Shown here in pieces: positions 8,128 to 15,039 of a stretch of DNA of 19,879 bases (position 1 is the stretch's first letter; every line of letters begins with the position of its first letter). The notes under the pieces are model-generated. The model was not told where the DNA came from. It saw only the letters and a list, made by a program, of their open reading frames with translations, and did not search any database. Both the position numbers and the translations under genes were made by a program. Origin of the DNA: Acidobacteriota bacterium (GTDB lineage Bacteria > Acidobacteriota > Terriglobia > UBA7540); NCBI GenBank assembly GCA_003224665.1, contig QHZM01000105.1:1-19879 (forward strand). Direction: 5' to 3'.

Positions 8128-8408
8128 TCTGCTGCCTGGCTGCCGAAAAGCAGTTCCTGGTGACCGCCGAAGAAGGCACTGAGGCCGGCGGCTTCGGCGC
8201 CGTGGTGACCTCGCTGCTTCACGACCGCAAAATCCCCACCCACATCCTCCGCATCGCCGTGCCGGACCGCATCATCCCGCACGGCGCGCCCAACCTGCTC
8301 CACGCCAAATACGGTCTCGACGTGGACGGCATCGTCCAGCGAGTCAAAAATTACGCGAACGAGTTGCCCCGCCCCGAAGTGAAATTCCGCTCTTCGCTGC
8401 GGCCCTAG
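8001..8408 (+). pseudogene. dxs: 1-deoxy-D-xylulose-5-phosphate synthase, C-terminal domain in shifted frame
   Basis: This is the transketolase C-terminal domain of the same dxs gene in a different frame. It reads IAILALGSMVYPCLEAAEKL, then INARFVKPLDEELI, the conserved TAEEGTEAGGFGAVV, and the closing GLPD-like segment AVPDRIIPHG, ending at TAG 8406-8408. There is no start codon or ribosome binding site at its head, so it is not an independent gene. Adding the two missing blocks would bring the joined product (about 563 residues) to the usual Dxs length of about 620-640. A long hairpin repeat follows in the gap before tlyA. Confidence 0.85.
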
Positions 8409-8421
8409 GCGCTTCTGGAAC

Positions 8422-8456
8422 GTAGGGGCGATCCCGCTGAGCGGGATCGTCCCTAC
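8422..8456 (+). repeat. REP-like perfect hairpin between dxs and tlyA
   Basis: GTAGGGGCGATCCCGC (8422-8437) pairs with GCGGGATCGTCCCTAC (8441-8456) around the three-base loop TGA; all 16 pairs form, one of them a G-T wobble (8428/8450). There is no T-tract on either side. The shape and the GTAGGGGCGA...CCCTAC ends resemble dispersed intergenic palindromic repeats seen in many environmental bacterial genomes. It ends seven bases before the tlyA ATG, in the place where a ribosome binding site should be. Confidence 0.75.
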
Positions 8457-8463
8457 AGAGATT

Positions 8464-9222
8464 ATGGCCCAGAAACGTTCGGCGAAAATACGGCTCGACC
8501 AGTTGCTTGTCGAACGCGGCCTTGCGTGCACGCGCCAGAAAGCGCAGGCGATGGTCCTTGCCGGGCAGGTCCTGGTGGACGACCAGAAGGCCGAGAAGTC
8601 CGGACTGCTGGTGAGCGCAGAGGCCAGGCTCCGGCTGCTGGGCGAGCCTCCGAAATATGTCAGCCGCGGCGGGCAGAAGCTCGAAGCCGCGCTCGATCAC
8701 TTCCGAATCGAAGTTGAAGGCAAGACTTGCCTGGACATCGGCGCCTCGACCGGAGGCTTTACCGACTGCCTGCTGCAAAGAGGGGCGGCCAAAGTCTTTG
8801 CCGTGGACGCCGGATCCAACCAGCTCGATTGGAAGCTGCGGCGCGACCCGCGCGTCGTGGCGCTCGAGAAGACCAACGCGCGCTACCTCTCGCTCCGGGA
8901 GATCGGCGACCACGTCGCGCTGGTCACGATTGACGTCTCGTTTATTTCCGCGACGCTGATCGTTTCCGTCCTGCCTCCGCTCCTGAAACCGCAGGCCGAC
9001 GTCCTGGTGCTGGTCAAACCGCAGTTTGAAGTCGGCCGCGGGCAGGTAGGAAAGGGCGGGATCGTTCGCGACGAGCGCCTGCATCAAGAGTCGGTGGACA
9101 AAGTCTCGCGAAGACTCCTCGAGCTCAGCTTCCGAGGGCTCACCTCGAGGGAGAGCGCCTTGCGCGGCGCTTCGGGCAATCGCGAGTATTTCCTGCATGC
9201 GATTTGGTCTATTTCTGGCTAG
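8464..9222 (+). CDS. tlyA: TlyA family rRNA (cytidine-2'-O)-methyltransferase / putative hemolysin
   Basis: The 252-residue protein has an N-terminal S4 RNA-binding domain (about residues 9-65: RLDQLLVERGLACTRQKAQ, AGQVLVDD) and an FtsJ-like methyltransferase fold. The SAM site is CLDIGASTGGFTDCLL (about residues 89-104), preceded by the TlyA hallmark YVSRGGQKLEAAL and followed by VDAGSNQLDWKLR and LVKPQFEVGRG. TlyA in other bacteria 2'-O-methylates cytidines in 16S and 23S rRNA and influences susceptibility to capreomycin; here that is by family only. It appears complete, with the usual GNREYFLHA end. The start is ATG 8464, with only a weak AGAG upstream because a hairpin occupies the leader. 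It sits before nadK, a common arrangement. Confidence 0.92.
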   Translation: MAQKRSAKIRLDQLLVERGLACTRQKAQAMVLAGQVLVDDQKAEKSGLLVSAEARLRLLGEPPKYVSRGGQKLEAALDHFRIEVEGKTCLDIGASTGGFTDCLLQRGAAKVFAVDAGSNQLDWKLRRDPRVVALEKTNARYLSLREIGDHVALVTIDVSFISATLIVSVLPPLLKPQADVLVLVKPQFEVGRGQVGKGGIVRDERLHQESVDKVSRRLLELSFRGLTSRESALRGASGNREYFLHAIWSISG

Positions 9223-9328
9223 AATAGCCTCGCGCGAGTCCCGGGCGCTCGAACGACGGCCTGCGCGACCGCCGTCCCCCTCTCCGGCGCTCGCCGAGCG
9301 CCACCACAAGACGGATTGTTTGCCGCCC

Positions 9329-10192
9329 ATGCAGATCAGGAAGATCGGCGTCATTTCGAAACCGCGGAAGCCCGAAGTGCGCGAGATCGTCCCGCCGCTG
9401 ATCGAGTGGCTGCGCAAGCGCGAGATCGAAACGTTCATCGACAAAGAGACCGGGACCATCGTGGAGAGCACCGAACGCTGCCTGACGCGCAACGACATGC
9501 CGGGCCAGGTGGACCTGCTGGTCGTGCTGGGAGGCGACGGCACGCTGCTCGCCACGGCACGCGCGCTCAACCGGAAGCCGGTCCCGATCCTCGCCGTCAA
9601 CCTGGGAGGCCTGGGCTTCCTGACAGTGATCACGCGCGAGGAGCTTTACCCGACGCTCGAGAAAGTGCTGGCCGGGAAATATCGCAGCGAGCGCCGCGTG
9701 CAGATCGAAGGGGAAATTGTGCGCGCGGACGAGACCTTGGCTTCCTTCCTGGCCTTGAATGACGTGGTCCTGAACAAGGGCGCGATTGCCCGCATCCTCG
9801 ACTTTGACGTGCTCGTGGACGGCGAATTTGTTTCGGCCTACAAAGCCGACGGGCTGATTGTTTCGACGCCGACGGGCTCCACGGCCTACTCGCTGGCCGC
9901 GGGCGGGCCGGTCACCGTGCCGACGGTCGGGGCCTTCATCATCACGCCCATCTGCGCCCACACGCTGACCAACCGACCGCTGGTGCTGCCGGATTCGGTC
10001 AAGGTCGAGGTGGTGGTGAGAACCCAGCGCGAGATCGCTTACCTGACCGTGGACGGACAGATGGGCATCGCCGCGCGCAGCGACGACATCGTGCGCGTCA
10101 AGAAAGCCTGCTCCTACGTCGAACTCATCCAGCCTGACGAGAAAAACTACTTCAAAATTCTTCGGCAAAAACTCAAGTGGGGCGAGCGCTAG
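9329..10192 (+). CDS. nadK: NAD kinase
   Basis: This is ATP- or polyphosphate-dependent NAD kinase, the source of NADP in the cytoplasm. The diagnostic motifs are GGDG (residues 68-71, VVLGGDGTLLATA), ALNDVVLNKG (the conserved N-D/E motif, about 142-151) and PTGSTAYSLAAGGP (181-194), with TPICAHTLTNRPLVLPD after. The 287 residues match the family length and no internal gap is visible, unlike dxs nearby. The start at ATG 9329 (MQIRKIGVISKPRK) is chosen because the strand beta1 begins there; open frame further upstream overlaps the end of tlyA and is not family-like. No obvious Shine-Dalgarno precedes it. It closes the forward run that starts with the MetH/MTHFR gene and is convergent with lysA. 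Confidence 0.95.
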   Translation: MQIRKIGVISKPRKPEVREIVPPLIEWLRKREIETFIDKETGTIVESTERCLTRNDMPGQVDLLVVLGGDGTLLATARALNRKPVPILAVNLGGLGFLTVITREELYPTLEKVLAGKYRSERRVQIEGEIVRADETLASFLALNDVVLNKGAIARILDFDVLVDGEFVSAYKADGLIVSTPTGSTAYSLAAGGPVTVPTVGAFIITPICAHTLTNRPLVLPDSVKVEVVVRTQREIAYLTVDGQMGIAARSDDIVRVKKACSYVELIQPDEKNYFKILRQKLKWGER

Positions 10193-10231
10193 TACCGCTT
10201 CAACTATTTGGAGCTATTTCCGTGAGCAGCG

Positions 10232-10251
10232 CTTTCGAGCGTTCTCGAAAG
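10232..10251. repeat. Perfect inverted repeat downstream of nadK, possible terminator hairpin
   Basis: CTTTCGAG (10232-10239) and CTCGAAAG (10244-10251) form an eight-pair stem with loop CGTT, 40 bases after the nadK stop. No T-run follows, so intrinsic termination is uncertain. Confidence 0.5.
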
Positions 10252-10287
10252 GCCTTGGCTTAGGCATTTCGCCACATTAAGTTGGAA

Positions 10288-10301
10288 CGGCGCTAGCGCC
10301 G
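10288..10301. repeat. 14-base perfect palindrome
   Basis: CGGCGCTAGCGCCG reads identically on both strands. It lies 36 bases beyond the nadK-proximal hairpin. It could be a protein-binding dyad or part of a transcript end; nothing in the sequence decides. Confidence 0.4.
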
Positions 10302-10475
10302 GACCACGCCCCCCCCGGCCCTTCCACTCTGAAGCAAGCCGATTCGAACACGACGCACAGGATTGATCGAGGTAGCCGGCGAGTACGTCCGGCGAGGCTG
10401 GGAGCGGGACGTGGGATAACTTTACGTCGGCTGTGTGTGGATTCGAGGGTTTGAGCCGCGGAGTTATTTCTTGCG

Positions 10476-11816
10476 TCAGGGATTTTTCCGCCGCGCCGGC
10501 CGGCGAGGCTTTGCCGCGGGGCTTTTTCTCCGCCGGCCGCGGGGGCGAGTGACGCCGCGGGCCGTCCGCCGAGACGGACTCTCTTCGCCCGCCATGAGAT
10601 CTTCCAGGCTTTCCCGCCGCCGAATCAACTCAGCCGTCCCGGCGCGGACGAGGACTTCAGGGGGGCGCGGCCGGCTGTTGTAGTTAGAGGCCAGCACGTA
10701 TCCGTACGCGCCCGCCGCAAGCACCGCGAGAAGGTCCCCCGCGCGCGCCGCGGGAAGCTCGCGGTCGCGAGCCAGGAAATCTCCGGTCTCGCACAACGGC
10801 CCCACGATATCCGCCAGGATTTTCTCTCCGGCGCGTTCTTCGACCGGCACGATCGCGTGATAGGAACCGTAAAGAGCGGGACGCAACAGATCGTTCATCC
10901 CGGCATCGACCACGACAAAATTCTTCTGCTGGCTCCTTTTGACGTAGAGGACCCGAGTCAACAAGACGCCCGCCTCGCCCACCAGGGACCGTCCCGGCTC
11001 GACAATCAGACGGTAGGGCGCGGCCGCGAGGCGCGCGGCGGTTTCCCGGGTGAGGCGGTCGAAATCGAAACCCGGCTCGTCTACATAGCGGATCCCATAG
11101 CCGCCCCCGAGGTCCAGGTCTTCGACTTCAATCCCCACGGCGAGGAGCCTTTCCGCGACGTGCAGGACTTCATCCAGCGCCCGCATAAAGGGCTCGACTT
11201 TCAGAATCTGCGAGCCGATGTGACAGGCAACGCCGCGGACCTTCAAGTGCTTCGACCCTGCGGCACGCGTGTAGAGGGCCAAGGCTTCTTCCTTCGGGAC
11301 ACCGAACTTGTGCACGACGCGGCCCGTCGCGACGTAAGGGTGCGTTTCCGCGGCCACGTCCGGGTTGATTCGGACGGAAATCCAGGCAGGTTTTTGCAGG
11401 GCGCGGGCGCGTTCTTCGATGAGCTCGAGCTCTTCGGCCGATTCGACGTTGAACATCCGGATGCCGGCGCGGATGCCTGCGTCCACTTCCGCCGCCGTCT
11501 TGCCCACCCCGGAGAACACGATGGTCTGCGGCTTCGCTCCCACCCGGAGCACTCGGAGGAGTTCACCCCCTGAAACCACATCAAAGCCCGCTCCGGCTCG
11601 GCGGAGAAAGTCCAATATTTTCAGGTTCGAATTCGCCTTCACCGAATAGCAAATCAGGCTGCGTAGGCCCGCAAGGTGTCGCGCGAGCCTGCCGAACCTT
11701 TCCAGGATGGCGGTCTGGCTATAGACGTAGGCGGGAGTGCCGAAGCGCTTGGCAAGAGAGGAAAGCGGGACGTCTTCGCAGTAAAGTTGGTCCGCTCGGC
11801 GGTGGAAAGCCTCCAT
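10476..11816 (-). CDS. lysA: Diaminopimelate decarboxylase with a basic C-terminal tail
   Basis: This PLP enzyme converts meso-diaminopimelate to lysine, the last step of lysine synthesis. The PLP lysine is in CYSVKANSN near residue 60; other family marks are SGGELLRVL, VHKFGV, HIGSQ, DLGGGYGIRY, EPGRSLVGEAG, GPLCETGDFLA (active-site Cys) and GAYGYVLASNYNSRPRPPEVLV. The start at ATG 11816 fits the family; only a weak ribosome binding site is visible. The catalytic core ends near RRRESLEDLMAGE, after which about 35 extra residues rich in Arg, Lys, Pro and Ala follow (SRRTARGVTRPRGRRRK...). This tail is unusual for LysA and is probably disordered. It lies 117 bases downstream of the PP2C phosphatase gene on the same strand; that gap contains a hairpin. 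Confidence 0.95.
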   Translation of the reverse strand: MEAFHRRADQLYCEDVPLSSLAKRFGTPAYVYSQTAILERFGRLARHLAGLRSLICYSVKANSNLKILDFLRRAGAGFDVVSGGELLRVLRVGAKPQTIVFSGVGKTAAEVDAGIRAGIRMFNVESAEELELIEERARALQKPAWISVRINPDVAAETHPYVATGRVVHKFGVPKEEALALYTRAAGSKHLKVRGVACHIGSQILKVEPFMRALDEVLHVAERLLAVGIEVEDLDLGGGYGIRYVDEPGFDFDRLTRETAARLAAAPYRLIVEPGRSLVGEAGVLLTRVLYVKRSQQKNFVVVDAGMNDLLRPALYGSYHAIVPVEERAGEKILADIVGPLCETGDFLARDRELPAARAGDLLAVLAAGAYGYVLASNYNSRPRPPEVLVRAGTAELIRRRESLEDLMAGEESPSRRTARGVTRPRGRRRKSPAAKPRRPARRKNP

Positions 11817-11843
11817 GGTCAGTCACCAGCCTGCTCGTCCCCG

Positions 11844-11865
11844 GCCCGCACTCTGAGGTGCGGGC
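11844..11865 (-). repeat. Eight-pair hairpin between the PP2C gene and lysA
   Basis: GCCCGCAC (11844-11851) pairs with GTGCGGGC (11858-11865) around a six-base loop. On the transcribed strand it lies in the lysA leader, 28 bases before the ATG. There is no T-tract after it, so it may be a REP-like repeat, an RNA-processing site or a weak terminator for the upstream gene. Confidence 0.55.
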
Positions 11866-11933
11866 TTACAATGATGCCGAGGATGCTTCCGAACGAGTCC
11901 TTCACGGAAGCGACACGAATCCCTCACCCAGCG

Positions 11934-13688
11934 TCATCGGACCCTGCCCAACAGCAACGTCTGGTCATCGCGGCGAGGATACCCAGCCTCAAACCTCGCA
12001 ACTTCGGAATAAATGGCGTCCACGATATCCGCGACGGGCCGCCCAGCGCTGCTGTGCAACACCTTCTGGAGGCGGGCGAGGCCGAACTCCTCGTGCTCCT
12101 TGCCGGCAGCTTCCGCAAGACCGTCCGTGTACATGACGAGCAGGTCGCCCGGTTTGAGGGTGGCCGTAGTCTCCTGATACTCGGCTGGCCCGAGCAGCCC
12201 GAGCGGCACTCCCTCGGCGCGGAGGGGCCGGGACTGGCCATCGCGCACGAGGATGGGTAACGGCATTCCGGCATTAGCGACGCGCAGCGTTCGCGTCTTC
12301 GGTTCCCAGACGACATAGAGGAGAGTGATGAAGTGGCCTTCGACCTGCCTTTCGAGGAATGTCAGGTTGAGCCGGCGCAACATTTCCGCGGGCGAAAGGC
12401 GCTGGGCCGCCAGGCTGCGCAGGACGCCGATCGCCATCGCCCCGTAAAGCGCTGCAGGAGACCCTTTGCCGCTCACGTCACCAATCGCCAGGACGTGGCG
12501 GTCCTTGCCATACGTCAGGAAATCGTAAAGGTCGCCTCCAAGTTCGCGCGCCGGCAGGAACCTGCCCCCTACCTCGAGGCCCGGAATCCTGGGGGAGAGT
12601 GGCGGCAGAAGGTGCACCTGGATTTCCCGCGCCCTCTGAAGGTCGCGCTCCATGCGGCCTTCGCTTTTCGCCACTTGCTCGTAGAGCCGCGCGTTCTCGA
12701 TGGCGATGGCGATCTGCGGCGCGAGGGTGGAAAGAACGCGCACGTGCTCGTCGGTGAAGGAGCCGGCGTGCGGGCTCTCGAGATCGACCACGCCGATCAC
12801 GCGGTCGTGATACAGGAGTGGAACGGCCATCTCCGACCGCGTCTCGGGGTTCACCATGATGTAGCGCGGGTCCTTACTCACGTCGGGAGCAACCACCGTC
12901 TCGCGCAAGCTCGCAGCCGCGCCCACGATCCCTTCGCCGAAGGCAACGTTGCACTTCTCCGGCATCCGCTCGTCCTTCTTCAGGGAGATCACGGCATTAA
13001 ATGTTTGCGTCTTCTCATCGGCCAGGAGGATGCAGAACCGGTGGTAATCAATCACGCGCTTGGTCAGCGTCCCGATCTTCCCGAGCAGCTCATTCAGGAC
13101 CAGGACTGAGCTGAACTCTCGGCTGATCTCATTGAGGAGTTGCAACGTCCGCGCCTGGCGAAGAGTCCGCCGGTAGAGCCGGGCGTTCTCCAGGGACATC
13201 GCCGTGCGGGCGGCAAGGAGCTCGAGCAGGGTCTTGTGCTGGTCGGTGAAGAAATCCGCCGCCGAGGCTTCGAGGTCCATGATGCCGATGAGGCGGCCTT
13301 TGGCTATCAGCGGGACGGCAAGCTCCGACCGCACGGCAGGCAAGGACTCGATGTAACCCGAGTCCTGGCGGACGTCATTCACCAGGACGGAGCGGCGCAG
13401 TTTCGCTGCACGACCCACAATGCCCTCGCCCACCTTGACGCGAAGGTTCCTCACCCTATCCTCCGGATGGCCGAGGCTGAATCGGACGCGCAGCTCCTGA
13501 GTCTTCTCGTTCAGCAGGAGAATGGCGAACACGTCGTAATCAATGGCGCGTTTGACGATCGCCGCGATGTGGGACATGACCTCGTCGAGGTCGAGCGTCG
13601 AGTTGAGCTGCTCCGTCGCTTCGACGAGCAGGGTCAGCAGCTCAGTCGGCTCGAGCGGCCGCGCCGTGACTTTCGCTGTTTCAGGCAT
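11934..13688 (-). CDS. Two-GAF-domain PP2C (RsbU/SpoIIE-type) serine phosphatase
   Basis: From the preferred start (ATG 13688, MPETAKVT) the protein has 584 residues. Two GAF sensor domains lie at about 22-170 and 195-345 (landmarks VGEGIVGRAA ... RSELAVPLI ... GIMDLEAS and FGEGIVGAAA ... RSEMAVPLL ... GVVDLESP). A short helical linker follows (ERDLQRAREIQVHLLPP), then a SpoIIE-type PP2C domain with metal-binding aspartates in GGDLYDF, GDVSGKG, YTDGL and RRDDQTLL. Such enzymes dephosphorylate anti-sigma antagonists or partner proteins in response to a ligand or redox state sensed by GAF. No RsbV, RsbW or sigma gene is nearby, so its partner is unknown. An upstream ATG at 13736 would add 16 residues; neither start has a strong ribosome binding site. 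Confidence 0.9.
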   Translation of the reverse strand: MPETAKVTARPLEPTELLTLLVEATEQLNSTLDLDEVMSHIAAIVKRAIDYDVFAILLLNEKTQELRVRFSLGHPEDRVRNLRVKVGEGIVGRAAKLRRSVLVNDVRQDSGYIESLPAVRSELAVPLIAKGRLIGIMDLEASAADFFTDQHKTLLELLAARTAMSLENARLYRRTLRQARTLQLLNEISREFSSVLVLNELLGKIGTLTKRVIDYHRFCILLADEKTQTFNAVISLKKDERMPEKCNVAFGEGIVGAAASLRETVVAPDVSKDPRYIMVNPETRSEMAVPLLYHDRVIGVVDLESPHAGSFTDEHVRVLSTLAPQIAIAIENARLYEQVAKSEGRMERDLQRAREIQVHLLPPLSPRIPGLEVGGRFLPARELGGDLYDFLTYGKDRHVLAIGDVSGKGSPAALYGAMAIGVLRSLAAQRLSPAEMLRRLNLTFLERQVEGHFITLLYVVWEPKTRTLRVANAGMPLPILVRDGQSRPLRAEGVPLGLLGPAEYQETTATLKPGDLLVMYTDGLAEAAGKEHEEFGLARLQKVLHSSAGRPVADIVDAIYSEVARFEAGYPRRDDQTLLLGRVR

Positions 13689-13872
13689 GTCAATTCCGAT
13701 TCCGGGTGAGGCTCCCTGGAGAGTACGGGTCGGCATCGTGTAATTGTGGACCGCGCGCTTTGTCGAGTTTGGTTCCAGCCGGAGACTCGGGTTGAATTCG
13801 CCCGCTGCTAGGCGCCGAGCCCGGGCAAAGTTTTCGAAGGGTCTTCCGCAGCCGGCGGCTACCGCCCATCCG

Positions 13873-14745
13873 TCATTCGACGAGCCGAGCCGCCTCCTCC
13901 ACGATAGCGACGGATGCGCTCGAGCCCAGGCGCGAAGCGCCCGCTTCGAGCATCCGGAGGGCGTCCGAAAGTGTCCGGATACCGCCGGCGGCCTTCACGC
14001 CCATCTCCGGCCCCACCGTCTGCCGCAGGAGGCGCACGTCGGCTTCTGTGGCTCCGGAAGGCCCAAAGCCGGTGGAGGTCTTTACGAAATCGGCTCCAGC
14101 CTTCTTGGCGATTTCTGAAGCTGTCACCTTCTCCGGGTCTGAAAGAAAACCGGTTTCAAGGATGACTTTCACCGCCGCGCGAGCCGCGTCGCAGACTTCG
14201 ACTACGCCGCGGATATCGTTTTCCACTCGGTCCACGTCCCCGGACTTCAGCGCTCCGATGTTCATCACCATGTCGATTTCCTGGGCCCCCGCCCGGATGG
14301 CCGCTTCAGCAGCGGCGCGTTTGACCAGGGTGAACGTCGCCCCGAGCGGGAACCCGGCTACCGTGACGATTTTGACCCCGGAGCCGCGCAGCCTCTCGGC
14401 CGCAAGCGGCACCCAGACCGGGTTCACGCAGGCGGCAGCCATTCCGAGGAACCGTGCCTCGTCGCAGAGTTTTTCTACCTGGGCGCGCGTCGCGTCGGGA
14501 CGGAGGAAGGTGTGGTCAATCAGGCCGGCAAGTTTTCGGACGTCGGGGCTCATGCGGACGGCGCGTGCGTCCATGGCCGGCGGCGCGGGGTTCCGGGCGC
14601 TTGCTTCCGGCCCACGACTTCCACCCTTCGTCCCTGCTTGCCGGCCCTTGTTGCCCCCCGACTTGTGCATCTCTCGCAAAACTTCGGCAGCAATCACGTT
14701 CACTAACTCGAGCAGTTCGTCTCGAGTCAGCGACAGCGTCTCCAC
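13873..14745 (-). CDS. deoC: Deoxyribose-phosphate aldolase with N-terminal helix-plus-linker extension
   Basis: This class I aldolase cleaves 2-deoxyribose 5-phosphate to glyceraldehyde 3-phosphate and acetaldehyde. The core (about residues 66-290) has LIDHTFLRPDAT, CVNPVWVP, VAGFPLGA, EIDMVMNIGALKSG, the Schiff-base Lys222 in DFVKTSTGFG and Lys251 in GVKAAGGIRT. Ahead of the core is a 65-residue extension: a predicted amphipathic helix (about 8-26, DELLELVNVIAAEVLREM) and then a Gly/Lys/Arg/Pro-rich linker (29-60). The GTG start at 14745 is supported by AGGAG (reverse strand of 14753-14757) seven bases upstream, so the extension is probably translated. This layout is that of a microcompartment encapsulation peptide, but no shell genes are in the window. 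An internal ATG at residue 65 would give a plain DeoC. Confidence 0.93.
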   Translation of the reverse strand: METLSLTRDELLELVNVIAAEVLREMHKSGGNKGRQAGTKGGSRGPEASARNPAPPAMDARAVRMSPDVRKLAGLIDHTFLRPDATRAQVEKLCDEARFLGMAAACVNPVWVPLAAERLRGSGVKIVTVAGFPLGATFTLVKRAAAEAAIRAGAQEIDMVMNIGALKSGDVDRVENDIRGVVEVCDAARAAVKVILETGFLSDPEKVTASEIAKKAGADFVKTSTGFGPSGATEADVRLLRQTVGPEMGVKAAGGIRTLSDALRMLEAGASRLGSSASVAIVEEAARLVE

Positions 14746-14752
14746 CTTCGGT

Positions 14753-14757
14753 CTCCT
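14753..14757 (-). promoter_or_regulatory. Shine-Dalgarno site deciding the deoC GTG start
   Basis: The reverse strand reads AGGAG here, with seven bases before the GTG at 14745. It is one of the better ribosome binding sites in the window and supports translation of the 65-residue N-terminal extension of DeoC. Confidence 0.65.
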
Positions 14758-14855
14758 GAGCGCCGGCGTGCTTTCCCTCTTGCCTTTTCCGCTCCGGCGA
14801 AAACAATCGCGATTCGTTTGTTATTCGCGCAATTGAAGTTCGCCCGCTAAGCCAG

Positions 14856-14864
14856 ATTGTAGCA
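14856..14864 (-). promoter_or_regulatory. Candidate extended -10 promoter for deoC
   Basis: On the reverse strand this reads TGCTACAAT, a TGN-extended -10 box (TACAAT at 14856-14861), about 110 bases before the deoC start. No good -35 is found at 17 bases. It is the most promoter-like site in the divergent deoC-tsaB gap; I see nothing equally convincing for tsaB. Confidence 0.35.
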
Positions 14865-15039
14865 TACTGTCCGGTTGGCCCAGGACGTCTCCGGCGCGGG
14901 TCTCGATCCACGCACGGAAAAATTCGGGAGGCTCGCAGGAGAAATGGTTGGTAGGTCAGGCAGGAGCATTCAATAAGTCGTTCGGGAAGCGTTGCGGCCC
15001 GGGAAAAAGCGCAGGCGCGTCGGCCGCCAAGAGTTTCCG

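Larger units (their letters stand above)
10193..10475. other. Non-coding gap between convergent nadK and lysA
   Basis: I recognise no gene remnant here in either strand. The gap holds a hairpin at 10232-10251, a 14-base palindrome at 10288-10301, a run of eight or more C around 10310-10318, and a direct repeat CCGGCGAG at 10376-10383 and 10389-10396. Any terminators for nadK or lysA should be here, but none has the usual T-tract. Confidence 0.6.

Noticed and set aside
8344..9633. 429-codon antisense open frame across tlyA and nadK
   Set aside because: It covers two clear forward genes and has no recognisable domain; typical of high-GC codon bias.
10425..10460. tRNA-like end (GGATTCGAGGG) near 10439
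   Set aside because: No matching anticodon or acceptor arms can be folded around it.
12333..13709. Forward open frames opposite the PP2C phosphatase
   Set aside because: The reverse frame has complete GAF and PP2C motifs; the forward frames are shadows.
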